The position numbers and the translations under genes are program-made. 64,000 nt of DNA from Cristatella mucedo (Eukaryota > Bryozoa > Phylactolaemata > Cristatellidae): contig WPIO01000021.1 of the NCBI GenBank assembly GCA_009760855.2, positions 560,001 to 624,000 on the forward strand, written 5' to 3'. The notes beneath the pieces were generated by a model, which saw only the letters and a list, made by a program, of their open reading frames with translations, searched no databases and was not told the origin of the DNA. Positions 1 to 10,619 of this stretch are shown one piece after another. Each line of letters starts with the position of its first letter. The first letter of the stretch is position 1.

Positions 1-1507
1 CATTATGAATGTCGATTAGTTCGAGTTGAAATTCATCAGGCGCACCAGAGGGATCGATATTAAATGGATTACTAATCATGTTCATGCCATTCGAATGTTG
101 TTGGAAATCCTGAAACCTCTCTTCGAATTCATCAAAAAGTTTGCTAACAAGAGTGGAGTACTTCATATGAGCCAGCGTTTCAGGCGATCTTGTTGCTAGT
201 GTTGTGAAATGTAACAGATTCTTCTGATCTCAGTGTTTCCGGAAAAGTTTCAGCTTTTGCACAAACGCGACAACACACTCATACATTTTATGGACCAGTC
301 GATGCTTACCTTGGAGTTTGACATTAAGATCTGCAAGATGTTTGGTCATGTCCACCAAAAAAGCCAAGTCATTGAATCACTGCTGGTCATCGAGGAAGCC
401 AACATCTTTTCCCTTTTCTGTCATAAATGTTTTTATTTCGTCCCGAAGTGACCAAGACGTGGCTAACGTGTTTGCCCTACTTAGCCAACGGACTTGGCAG
501 AAATAAATAACATCACAATGATCTGATCCCAACTCTTCAAGGAAAGCCTGAAATTGTCTGTGGTTTAGCGCACGAGACCTTATCACATTGACTGTTGAAA
601 CTACATTGTCCATTACATGTTGCATGCTCAAGACCTTTGCACATAGCTGTTCTTGGTGGATGATGCAGTGATGACTGACAATTTTGTGAGGTACTAATTT
701 TACCATTAAAGATACAAATCCATTGTGTCTACCTGTCATTGAAGGGGCTCCGTCTGTGGTTAAACCAATCAATTTAGCTTCAGGAAGATTAAATTTTGTG
801 AGGACCCTCTTGACCTGATCCAAAATATTCCTCCCCGTTGTAGTGCCTTTCATTGAACATATATCCAACAGTTCTTTGATAATGACAAACTTTCCTGTTA
901 CTCCGCGTACAAACACCGACAGTTGAGCCGTATCGCTATTGTCCGTGCTTTCGTCGAGCGCAAGAGAATAAAATTCGCATTCAGCAAGTCTTTTAGTCAG
1001 ACTTTCTTCTATGTTTGATGCGAGTTCGTCAACTCTCCTCGCAACCATTTGATGAAAAAGACTGACTTTCTCTACTTCTGACTTCTTTTCTGGACAGACC
1101 ACACCAGTAAACAGCCTGAGGCATTCCTTAACAAATTCACCATCGGAAAATGCTTTCCCCCGCTTAGCTATAGCTTCAGCTATTAAAAAACTTACTTTGG
1201 TTGAAGCCTCAGACTTGTTGCTGACTGCTGTAAACAATGACTGCCGTCCGATGACGCTCTGTTTCAACGAGTTCACGCGATCAATTTGAAGTTAACCAGT
1301 CAGACTGTTGTACCTGTCGCCATGCTTTGTTGAAAAATATCGCTTAACATTGTACTCCTTTGCAACGGCAATTGTTTCTTGGCATATTAGGCGCATTATC
1401 CTACCGAAGCGTTCCATTAAAAAATAGTCTACAGTCCAAGATGCTTTGAAAAGTCTTCCTTCTGCGTCAATTTTTTGTTTTTTGCTAGCGTTCACATTCG
1501 CCGCCAT
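1..1507 (-). pseudogene. hAT transposase (SPIN-DOC zinc finger / GTF2IRD2-like), inactivated
   Basis: One reading frame runs on the minus strand from ATG at 1507 to the window edge and is interrupted by three in-frame stops but no frameshift. The stops are TAA at 1294-1292, TGA at 379-377 and a TGA about 150 bases further on. The N-terminus (KKQKIDAEGRLFKASWTVDYF) is the conserved start of Charlie-type transposases and of GTF2IRD2-like domesticated proteins. The main body contains LALDESTDNSDTAQL, GLTTDGAPSMTGRHNGF and HHCIIHQEQLCAKVL, the RNase-H-like hAT core blocks. In the N-terminal zinc finger, two expected ligands appear substituted (RLIC where relatives have CLIC; KRYF where relatives have RHF); this comparison is from memory of the family. 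The lack of indels suggests either recent death or good preservation. Not viral and not a host gene. Confidence 0.88.
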
Positions 1508-2000
1508 TTTTCTCTGTGAAATAAAAAAAACAGATCAGTTACGAATTGATTAATTTATATTTTATCACAGCAATATCTTAGTATTAGTAAGTAAGTTGAG
1601 CAATACGCGTTTTTTGAAAAACCTACCTGACTGATTCCAGTTCGTGCAGCAGCAGCTGAGAAACGGCTCTTTTTTCTATCCACAGTGTGAAACAGTTAAT
1701 TCCGCTTGCGGAAGCGTTATAAATGTGATCGTAATGGCGCCGCTGTAGCACAAATATATTACCCCTTCACGCCAAAATGTTCACATGAAGGCTAGCAAAA
1801 TAAATCGATTCTTTTACCTTCACGCGAAAATAGCCATTCGGACACCTTCACGCTTCACGCGCGCGTGAAGTACATCACAGCGCCTTATATCGCCGTTTGT
1901 AATGATTAAAAATTAACGAAAAACATGGAGTGACAAATATTTTTGAGAAAACGTTGCGGGCCGCATAGAAGACCTCGGCGGGCCGGGTTGTGGCCCGCGG

Positions 2001-2021
2001 GCCACGTGTTGGACACCCCTG
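2001..2021 (-). repeat. hAT terminal inverted repeat (5' end)
   Basis: Read on the minus strand, the terminus is CAGGGGTGTCCAACACGTGG, matching the CAGGGGTGTCC start common in Charlie-group elements. It lies about 500 bp upstream of the transposase ATG in the correct orientation. Confidence 0.75.
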
Positions 2022-2231
2022 AATTAGAAGAACGGGTGTTACGCTACCAAGTCTTATTAGGGAGTAGTTCTGTTAGGCGACTCGTACAATAAGACCAAAA
2101 AGTGATTGGAAAACCTACTCATCAATGTGCTGTTGGATTGGGAACCAGTGCAGATCGGCGAGAAGTGCTGTATTTAATGTTGCAACTGTGACGCTGCCAG
2201 TAGACAAGGCTGCAGAGCTTTGAACCAACAG

Positions 2232-2385
2232 ATGCTGGTTTGGGCCAGTGGTTAAGGTGCTCGCCCGACCAAGTACAAAGTAAATGCAGTTGATTACCGA
2301 GGTCGTGGGCACAAACTCAGTAGCATATGCGAAGCTCCTGAATAACGACAAGTTTTCTTTGGGCGTTATACAAATGAGTTACATA
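2232..2385 (+). mobile_element. SINE-B copy (tRNA-derived SINE with L2-like tail)
   Basis: The head resembles a tRNA A box (GGCCAGTGGTTAAGG), followed by the family core ACCGAGGTCGTGGGC. The B box is decayed. The tail TTTGGGCGTTATACAAATGA matches the other SINE-B copies at 2909, 37250 (reverse), 40882 and 61663. This is an old, diverged copy. Confidence 0.75.
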
Positions 2386-2908
2386 TTTTGTACAACCTGC
2401 AAGCACAAAGTTACAGAGTTCAAGACATTGTGTTGCTAGTGCATGAATCAACTTGAAACGGTATTATTGTCTAAGCAAGCCCCAATTTATGATTGATACC
2501 ATGCAGCCAGATGGTGCTTGTAGCAGGAAGCCACCTCGATGATGATGGAAAATATTAATTTAAAGTCCAGATCGGAAGATCGAACGCTTTTTTTTAATTG
2601 TAGCCTAGTAGTTTTAGTGGTTCTCAACCACAAGCTGAGGCAATTTAAAAAATATAATTGCAGCACTCGTAATCAAAACCTGAATCAGGAATCGCAAGCA
2701 CGTCACAACCTATCTTGAGCCAACGGGAGCTTAAGTTCACATACATCGTCGCTGTTTACTACTGTTTCGGACAAATTTATTCAATGAGCGAAGAGAAAGT
2801 TCTTGATATAAGCTTCATTTTTCGTTTTGACAGCTGCATTGCAGCAGCTTAAGTAATGGAAGCGAGATCTTCCATGTATTCTTACAAAGCAGGATTGGCC
2901 CCAACACG

Positions 2909-3064
2909 AGCTGGTTTGGTCCAGCGGTTAAGGTATTCGCCCCGACCAAGTTCTGGCTGAGGTCGTGGGCTCGAGCCCCGAGGCATATGTGAAGAGCCTG
3001 AATGGTGATTAAGTTATCTTGGGGTGCTATATAAATGAATTATATTATTAATATTATATTATAT
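2909..3064 (+). mobile_element. SINE-B copy, well preserved
   Basis: The A-box region (GGTCCAGCGGTTAAGG), the core GAGGTCGTGGG and the B-box-like GGGCTCGAGCCCC are all present. The tail contains ATTAAGTTATCTTGGGGTGC and ends in an AT-rich ATTATATT run. The tail closely resembles the 3' end of the L2-A LINEs elsewhere in the window. Confidence 0.85.
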
Positions 3065-3534
3065 CCAAGAAAACTGTCAGCCTGACAGATCTCAGTGAAA
3101 CTGTTACGGCACGATGGACGTGTATTTTTAAGCTGCTCGATTCTTTCAAGGCAAGCATCGATAAAAAATAAATGCTCATTGGCTATCAAATTTCAAGATC
3201 AAGCAATCAGATGCCTATTAATTAGTGTGCTGCCGTATCAGACATTAAAAGCCTTATATATTCAGCTCAAGTTCCCTTGAAAATCGTCCCTTTAGTTCGT
3301 GGAGCAAGAAACTCCCTTCCAACATCCTTCACGATACCTGACGACCCTACAACATTTTCCAAGTAGCTAACAACCTTAGTTTTCTTTACGATATTTGCTG
3401 AGTCAGTGTGAATTTTCCTATACATGTGTCAGCTTGCTTCAGTTGTCCAGGTTAGCACTTACCAAGTTACGTGCTCGTATCCAGGCTTTTTAAAGTAACT
3501 TGAAAAACATCTGGTTCTCCTACTGTTATATAGG

Positions 3535-3650
3535 GTATCTATGTCTGTTACTCAAAAAAGCCACACAGGCTAAGTGGGTGTTACGAAGTAGAGTTTTCTA
3601 CAAAGCATTCAAAGCTTAAGTGTCTTTCGGTAGAATGGAGTAAGAATCTT
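3535..3650 (-). mobile_element. Possible LINE-B 3'-end fragment
   Basis: Elements such as TCTGTTACTC, GTGGGTGTTACG, AGAGTTTTCTACA and GCTTAAGTGTCTTTCGGT line up in order with the longer LINE-B tails at 10620 and 50346. It is diverged and short, so the assignment is tentative. Confidence 0.45.
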
Positions 3651-3753
3651 GTGACACTATTATGATTATTTTTTTATAGTATCGAGTTCACAATATCAAT
3701 ATAAGGCGCTTCGGGGAGCCAACAATAATAATATCAATTAGATTGAACATCAA

Positions 3754-3759
3754 TTTATT
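3754..3759 (-). terminator. Poly(A) signal AATAAA of the Asn-rich protein gene
   Basis: AATAAA occurs on the minus strand about 40 bases past the TAG stop at 3800-3798, a normal position for a 3'-end processing signal. It is a hexamer match only, but placement relative to the intact ORF supports it. Confidence 0.6.
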
Positions 3760-3797
3760 ATTTACTAGACAATAGAATTTGGCTTCGACAAAAATGT

Positions 3798-4408
3798 CTA
3801 CTTCCAGGATTCCGGCTTAACCAGAACAGGCACAGGAACCGCTACCTTCTCGACAACAGGGTACGGCTCAGGGATCCGCTTCACGATTGGAACGGGTACG
3901 TTAACCTCCCTGATGACGGGATACGGAACATTGACTTCCTTGATCACCGGATATGGCACATTGACCTCCTTAATGACTGGGTAGGGCACCGGGATTCTCT
4001 TGATGACTGGAACAGGAACGCCTATGACTGCAGCCCTTCCCTTAGCTGCATTATTGTTATTGTTATTGTTATTGTTGTTGCCACCAGCATTGTTATTGTT
4101 GTTATTATTATTGTTGTTACCGAAGTTGTTGTTGTTATTGTTGTTGTTGTTGTTGTTCTGACCAAGCAACCTTTCGCCGTAGCCACGACCAGCAAAGCCG
4201 TGTCCTTCCCCGTAACCGCTGGCGAGCAGTCTTCCGTAAGCGATTTCACCGCCAGCCAGTCCTTCGCCGTAACCCCGTCCGAGAATAGCTCCGTAGCCCA
4301 GTTCTTCGCCGTAAGCGCCGTAGCCTCCCAGATGTCCAAGCCCGAGGTTTTGTCTGCCAATCAATCCCCCTTCAAAAGAAGATGGTTCGATAAGAGTACG
4401 AGTTTGAG
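3798..4408 (-). CDS. Exon 2 of the Asn-rich secreted protein gene
   Basis: The exon starts after the AG at 4410-4409. The two bases CT complete the Ala codon begun in exon 1. The frame is blocked upstream by TAA just before the acceptor, which supports the splice junction. The TAG stop is at 3800-3798. Confidence 0.85.
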
Positions 4409-4890
4409 CTTATGCACAACGCCCCTCGTTCTTAGGACAGCATAACAGTTCTGAAAGCTCTGCCAGGTCGTGAGATCGATGGCTGCTGTAAGTCTTTATT
4501 TCCCGAGTAAGGTGAAAGCCGCTACGGGCATACGGTCGCCACAGAAATAGCCGCAGTAAAAAATCAGAGGGTGTTTACATTATCGTTAGCGGTAGTGCAT
4601 GCAACATCCATTGTGACGCGGTTATAGGCTCTCTGTAAGGCACACATGGCCATGCTTCGGCTACGTCTCGTACCTCTCTCCTACCTGGGATCCAGATATG
4701 ACCCTCTCTCCTTCCTCTATCTCTCTTTCTCGCTCCCTTATTCCATCCGTCTGTTTCAACGATTCTCTTTATTCTTCTAGCGCTCGCTCGTTTGGTAACC
4801 TACAGGGAGACTGGGAATAGACATGCGCGTTTTCTTACCTTGAGCAACCATGCAGCTGGCTAGCAGCAGAGCGCACTTCATCGTCGCCAT
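3798..4890 (-). CDS. Secreted Gly/Tyr-, poly-Asn- and VPYPV-repeat protein (cuticle-like)
   Basis: Two exons, complement(join(3798..4408,4839..4890)), 221 codons including the stop, with a phase-1 intron of 430 bp (GTAAG donor, AAG acceptor). Exon 1 encodes a signal peptide, MATMKCALLLASCMVAQA, probably cut after the Ala-Gln-Ala region. The mature protein has three parts: a Gly/Tyr-rich segment with recurring GYGE (about residues 33-100), three poly-Asn runs of roughly 10-11 residues separated by FG and AGG (about 102-137), and a C-terminal tail of near-perfect 10-residue repeats of the form VPYPVIKEVN (about 145-215), ending ESWK. PYPV-type repeats are typical of arthropod cuticular and other extracellular structural proteins; poly-Asn is prion-like. 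It is probably a secreted matrix protein. No named family is recognised. A TATA box and poly(A) signal frame it. The exact function is unknown. Confidence 0.85.
4839..4890 (-). CDS. Exon 1 of the Asn-rich secreted protein gene (signal peptide)
   Basis: ATG at 4890-4888; 52 coding bases ending CAA-G before the consensus donor GTAAG. The encoded 17 residues are hydrophobic and Ala/Leu/Cys-rich, a standard secretion signal. This exon is too short for simple ORF detection and was found by looking upstream for a phase-compatible start. Confidence 0.82.
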
Positions 4891-4944
4891 ATTGCTTTGA
4901 ACTACCTGCAGCAAGCCGATGATCAGTGTTTGCTCTGGAGCTCG

Positions 4945-4951
4945 TTTTATA
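4945..4951 (-). promoter_or_regulatory. TATA box of the Asn-rich protein gene
   Basis: TATAAAA on the minus strand lies 55 bases upstream of the ATG. About 31 bases downstream of it (around 4920) is TCATC, a partial match to the arthropod initiator, giving a predicted 5' UTR of about 30 bases. Confidence 0.65.
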
Positions 4952-4959
4952 CTAGTCCG

Positions 4960-7035
4960 CTGGGAGCTCGCGCGTCAACGGAATGTCCAAAAGGTTGCCA
5001 GTATGATGACATAGGCGGTCCTAATTGCCATTATAGTATTACTGCCAATAGCATTCCATCGGAAACGTAGTAGGTCGTGCTTGCTTGGCACCGTTTCTGA
5101 GCATTGAGACGAGATCGTCCTGGTAGGTCGTCCTGGTAGACGAGCCCCTTGCACAATCACAGCTGCGGCCTAGGTCCACTTCCAGCCGCGGCTGTTTCTA
5201 GCTACCAAAATGTACTGCCATAAGCTGGTGCTGCTACCTCTTCGCCAAGCTTTCATTTTCTTAGCTGCTTCATGCTTCTCTGTTAACTTGCAAAGCATTT
5301 GACGACCTAAGAGACGGGACCCTGACTACGCCTATTTAATGTGAGAAGATCCAAACATTAGTAATGCTAAGAGTTAGACGACGGTTGCGATTGCTATGCT
5401 CGACCGTATCCTACAACGGCTATCTCTGCGTCTCTCTGCTGCTGGAGTTCCGTCATTACTTCATAGGTGTTGGATAGCTATAACATTTAGTCGACGGCAA
5501 AATTTGGTGACATCGAGATCTGCAGTACATCCGTTATACTACATAGTCAATGAAGGAAAAAATCTACCGAACAAGTACGATATTCAAAAGCTATAATTCT
5601 GACTGTTGACCGACAATGCTTTTCTATAGAAGCTTTATAAAGCATGCACTCTCTGAGCGCTTAATATATGGCGAGCAACAATGCTGCATATATGAGGTCA
5701 ATGTTTCGGTTGAGCACCGTCAGACAGCTAGGAAGAACCGAGCATCTTAATTACCAACATACCACCAAGCAGGCTATCGGATTGATGTTTTTATCACTCA
5801 CTTGTTAGTTCTTCATTTTCTAGCTTCGGTCGTATCTAGCTGAAATACTTTCTCCTCAAACTTCACGTCCTGTTGCCAGATCTTCAAACTCAAGCCGTGC
5901 ATTTGCATTTATAACCAATATATAAAAGCCTTTGGATCCTGTTTCTTTAATTTTTAAATTCCTTAAGCTTGTTCACACTGGAATAATAACAGTTAGGACA
6001 GCAATAATCACATTTTCATGGAGTTTCGATAGCACCCACGGATTAATTCATCTATGTGTACTCTTCACAGTGGCTGAGAAGAAAATAAATCGCCGGGTTA
6101 GGGAATACCAACATGCACTACCGAATTATGCATAATAACATTGGACGTATTGTTGTACGGACAAAGAAAACATTGTTATGAACATTTTTGTTTTAAAGAT
6201 CATCATGCCAGGGTATATCATATGGTACAAGATGATAAAATGGTTTTAAAGCATTAATGGATGTTTAAGAGCAATATGAGCATAGAAGAAAGTTGGACCA
6301 GCTGATCTTACATAATTTGGAGTGGTCAAATTTATTTTTAAGTGCAGGAGATCAAACGGCCCGATCTCTGAAGAATTTGATATCTGTGAGAGGCATGCAC
6401 AACGGATAGCTTGGAGTATTTCTGACGAATGTTTCAGATGTAATGTATGCCACTGGTCCTGCATAGTTACTGTTCTCACTTTAATCCACCGGCCCTATAT
6501 GGTCTTCATTCCGTCTTCTCGAGTTTTCTAATATTATAAGATAATATAAGACCATCTCCATAAGTTTATTCTGAGGTAGATCAATTATTTTCATCTACTT
6601 TTTTTTAGCGGCGATCAAACACAGTGGTAAGTAAATATTGTTTTTGGTTTTAGAATTAAGTAAGGATTTATATTTAGAAGCTAGCAGAGTCAGTTTCAGT
6701 ATCATCCTAATTTTCTTAGCATACATTAAGACTGTCACAAAATTATCTTGGACTTCAATACTAACTAGTTATAGTATTTCAAGCAAAAATGAAAACAGGT
6801 AATTGAGTGATAATAATGAAACAAAAACAATAGGTACTTTTTTACCACTCGAAGATAAACAATTCTCTATTCCGGTGCTTTTCAATCCAGTGCAAGATGA
6901 TTAATAACCTATAGTTAGTAATATGTACTGTGTCATGCTTAGTTAAGTATAAAAATTCTACAAATATCAGGCTTTGAGAACCAGGCAAAGGCAAATAAGA
7001 AGAAAGCACTTAGAGAGACCAGCTAGCGGGACAAC
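4960..7035. other. AT-rich intergenic DNA, no gene seen
   Basis: Stop codons are frequent in all frames and no ORF exceeds about 77 codons or resembles a known family. I saw no RNA gene and no clear repeat match to the rest of the window. Confidence 0.6.
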
Positions 7036-7039
7036 AGGC

Positions 7040-8060
7040 CAATTGTATGCGCTGATTCCGGCTCAGGTAAGCAGGCGAAAAAATCGTGACAAAAAAGCAA
7101 CGTTTCCCTGAAGCAAAAGAAAACCTGACAGCGGTACAGTTTCGGTGCCTTTCTTTATGCGAGGCTTGCAAAATAGCGTGTCAATGACGGTAGTGACAAT
7201 AGCTGGAAGAGGGTGAAAACTTCCGGTGCATACGAGGTGAGTGCTTGATCTTGGTAAATAATTCAATTTCGTTCGAGAGTCTGTGCGATTACTAAATTCA
7301 AAGGTGAGGGCAATGCAAGAGCTTACTGTACGAGCAAGGAGATCGTATTGCTTGGCTGGTGCAGGTGAGTTAAGTGACCTATAAACCAGATTGAGGATCT
7401 CTAAATTGATTCGAAGCTTGGCAATGAGCCCGTAAAGCTTAGACAGAATTGGTGAGATGCGAGAGCTACACTGTCTACAACAGAAGGGAACAAGCTGCAG
7501 AGATGCAAACCAGTTCGGAACAGCTGGGGGCATTGGTTGGGAGTCTTCAATAACGGGATTGCACTAATCTAGACGTGATGTCACAACTGTTCACTGCGTG
7601 AACTAGATTGGCTTTCGAACTGTGGTCTAAGTAGGCCTTTATTCTTTGGTGATTTTATTGCTGGAGGTAGGCTAATTTGACTGCGGAGGAAATCTGCTCA
7701 TTTAATGACATGTCATTCTGGAATAGCGTGCCAGTTTGCAAGAAGACGTCGAGGAAGTGCTACTAGATGAGCCGATTTTGAGAGTGACGTCTGCCAACTT
7801 TCGAGCGACACCAGGCTTGTCCATAAATATTAGGTTCGTCTAACCATTGCTTAGCTTCAGGGACTTGATATTTATCCATGTGTAAATGTCTCCGATGGAG
7901 GCCACACGGGAATGAATTGAGTCGGCAGATTAGCAAGGCTTTGAAGGCAGGACAAACAGGTAGAGCCTGGTATCATCGGCGTAGAAATAGCAGCCAAGAT
8001 CACGTTTAGCTCTGCCATCGGCTAGAGGAAATGTGTAAGTAACTAGATGCCGAGTAAGAC
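7040..8060 (-). mobile_element. L2-clade LINE remnant (RT C-terminal part), decayed
   Basis: The minus strand encodes a worn version of the L2 C-terminal block: SRISPILSKLYGLIAKLRIN corresponds to SHITPLLADLHWLPVKQRID in the better copy at 48524, followed by LVYRSLNSPAPA (LTFRSLHSLAPA). Further upstream on the same strand, 7560-8030, are counterparts of the HFYADD-region wording. Frameshifts and stops are many. Confidence 0.75.
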
Positions 8061-8374
8061 CGAAACAGTAGCAAAGTAAAGCTGAATTTGCCATAACCGT
8101 TTTTTTAATCCTGCAATCGCTACGTGTCTACGAGGGTATTCCCACTTATCTGTTTTTTCACCTACTGACGAGCCTTTATAGAACTTTCAGTAGCTGCTCG
8201 TTGTATGCTTCATTATAAGATAACACTCAGATGTGCAGGAGCATTTTTTGCCAGAACTCCGCTCGAGTTCTTCGTATAAGCCAAGTTATTTGATGCCATC
8301 CTATGCAAAGCTTTACATCTGGGAGCTTTGCATCCACAGTCAGTGAAGTCCTGGGCTTTACCTCGTCACCCCAA

Positions 8375-8640
8375 TAGTTTGGGTACAGGCCGGCACTCAG
8401 CTGGTGGCACAGCAAACCGCCTGTGATGTAGTTTTGGGTATACGGCCGTTTGTGAGTAGTAGGGTCGGAGCTAGAAGACCCAGGAGATGATGAAAACGCT
8501 AGATGGTGCTACGGCATCTGTATGCTGGTGCGCTGCAAGCCAGATGAGAAAATATGTCTGCTGAAGCCCGCTATGGTGTTTCCATTGCAATCTTGAAATC
8601 TTACCGCGAGCTACTTTGGCCAGCTGGTCATGTCTTGCTG
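8375..8640 (+). repeat. Low-copy repeat R4, copy 1
   Basis: It shares blocks in the same order with 19902-20082: TAGTTTGGGTACAGGCCG, CACAGC(A/G)AACC, GATGT(A/G)GTTTT, GGAGCTAG, TTGAAATC(T/C)TACC and a final CATGTCTTG. It has no coding potential that I recognise; the class of element is unknown. Confidence 0.65.
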
Positions 8641-8649
8641 TGCGACTGC

Positions 8650-10615
8650 TAGAATGGCTACGGCAACATCGTCGGCTGGCTGCTTGAGTTCGAAAGGCGG
8701 ACCCATCGTAGATCCCGGTAAATGGCACATATGCGGTCAGCGCCCGATTTACGACGGTTTAAATTAAAAAAATTCGAAGACGAACTCTACGACGTGTACG
8801 CAAAAAATCGAAAACCATAATGTATTCAGGAAAACTTTAATAATCCGCACGAGATCAGTAGATTTGACAGCACCGCTAGCAGTAGGAAGGAAATTATGAC
8901 TGATAGTATCAGAACGTGTCGTGGTAGAACCTACCATCCACCATTCTCAACTTATGAAAATTAGACTTACGACAGGTTTCCTGGTCCCTATCTATTTCGT
9001 GAGTCGGGGGCTGACTGTATTTCCTCCTTGAGATGCAAGGCGGTGCATCCCATTTGCTTCAAGTCTTCCGCAGGCCACGAAAGACAATTACGAAGAGCTT
9101 CGTGAGGCCCCAGTAAGAGCATTCCGAAGTCACGCCGGTAGAGCGCTGCTGCTGCTGTACGAAGACCCAGTAAAAGCTGATCGTACTGCAGGGGACCGAC
9201 AGGAGCGAGCGGTAGCAGCGATGAGCGAGGCCTGCGAGGTGACGTTGGCCTACGGGGCGGTGCATGCCAGTGAGGCGGTGAGCCTAGCTCAAGCTGCAAT
9301 TTTCCAGGCTACGACCGGCAGCGAGGATACGGTTCACGAAACGGATATCTCACTCACGTTACCAAATTAAACGTGGCGGCTATTCAATCCTCACGCGACA
9401 GCACTTCCCAAGAGGTCGCTCAGATACTTACGAAACATGGGACAACGCCACCAGGCAGTGAGTGCAGACACTAAAACACCTCTTTAAAGAGTGCCAATTG
9501 GCGACATCAGCAGTGATATCTGCCTGAACTCTAGTTGGTGTTGCTGCTTGCTTTAGCTGCTACTTCATGACACGCCTACTTAGCGGAACGGCTTTAGAAA
9601 TCCTTCTAAATACCGGCTTTCAACTGTGCCTACCGACAGCGAGCACCACCCCCACCAGGGCTTCACACATCACCGATCGGCTATGCACAACATGACAAAT
9701 GCTGGTGTCGAAATCAGACTCTCTTTAAAACAGCTCCTGAGTTCCACGAGTAGTCACGCCGTATCGTGGAAAAAGTGCCCACGCGCGTCACTAGGCTGCC
9801 AAAGACAGCTCTGGTGTGTGTTAGACACGATGCAGCTGCTTTCTCGGGTCACTGGTGATCACTTGCTGATGCTAGCCTGTGCCCGTACCGTAGTTCTAGA
9901 GGGTGACAGCCAACTGGTGATTCAGCTGCAGCACGCCATGCCTCTACTGTTCAGTCACAGCAAAACACTGCATTTTCTAGTCAGCAATGGTATCAAGAGT
10001 AGTTCTAGGTGCGAATTGCAAACTTTGGACAGCTCGGCGATGGTCGAATAGTCAATGAGGTTTGCAGAGTCACCTTGAAAGTCCTGCATCTAGAGAGTGA
10101 TAAAACTCGCCCGCTACAGGCAAGTGGCTGAACCTCGCCTATTGAGGTAGGACAACATTTACAGAGAGAACAGATGCAGGCGCAGGCTAATTTGATTAAG
10201 TCTCTCCGTGAATACTCTTACGCTCACAAACTTTAAGGAGATATACTTAAATCCACCAAAAAACTCAGCTGAAGCTACAAGGAATACCTGTGCAAAAATG
10301 CCTCAGACACAATCTGCTTGCACTAAATGCCTGGTCAAAGAGCATGCAGGAATGCGAAGAGTCGTCTGGAATTACGGAACTATCGAGCGATCTGCAAGCC
10401 CTAGGTAAAACCTCTGATGATCTGCATAAGCAGCGAAGATAATCGTAGAATTTGTGTCAATTATCTCACGGAATGAGCTCAGTGTGATTTGGAATCTTAC
10501 AGAAACGCCTTATCACCATGCCTCGACATGACCATTGGTTAAGACAAAATTCAGGACTCTAAGGCAGACAGACCAGAAATGGCATTAGCATTGCAATTTA
10601 GTCTGAATTTTTAAT
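8650..10615. other. Intergenic DNA, no supported feature
   Basis: The longest ORF is 141 codons (9626-10051, plus). It has no signal peptide, no recognised domain and no repeat in the window, and I do not regard it as a gene. Nothing else is visible. Confidence 0.5.
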
Positions 10616-10619
10616 GAAA

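Larger units (their letters stand above)
1..2021 (-). mobile_element. hAT-superfamily (Charlie-like) DNA transposon, 5' part
   Basis: The minus strand from 2021 inward begins CAGGGGTGTCC, the type of terminal inverted repeat seen in Charlie-like hAT elements. It is followed by a GC-rich subterminal stretch (about 1950-2010) and then the transposase reading frame (1507 down to the window edge). hAT elements make 8-bp target duplications, so the flanking 8 bases would be 2022-2029 (aattagaa). The other end lies left of the window, so neither the duplication nor the 3' TIR can be tested here. Confidence 0.8.

Noticed and set aside
9626-10051. 141-codon plus-strand ORF
   Set aside because: No domain, no signal peptide and no supporting signals around it.
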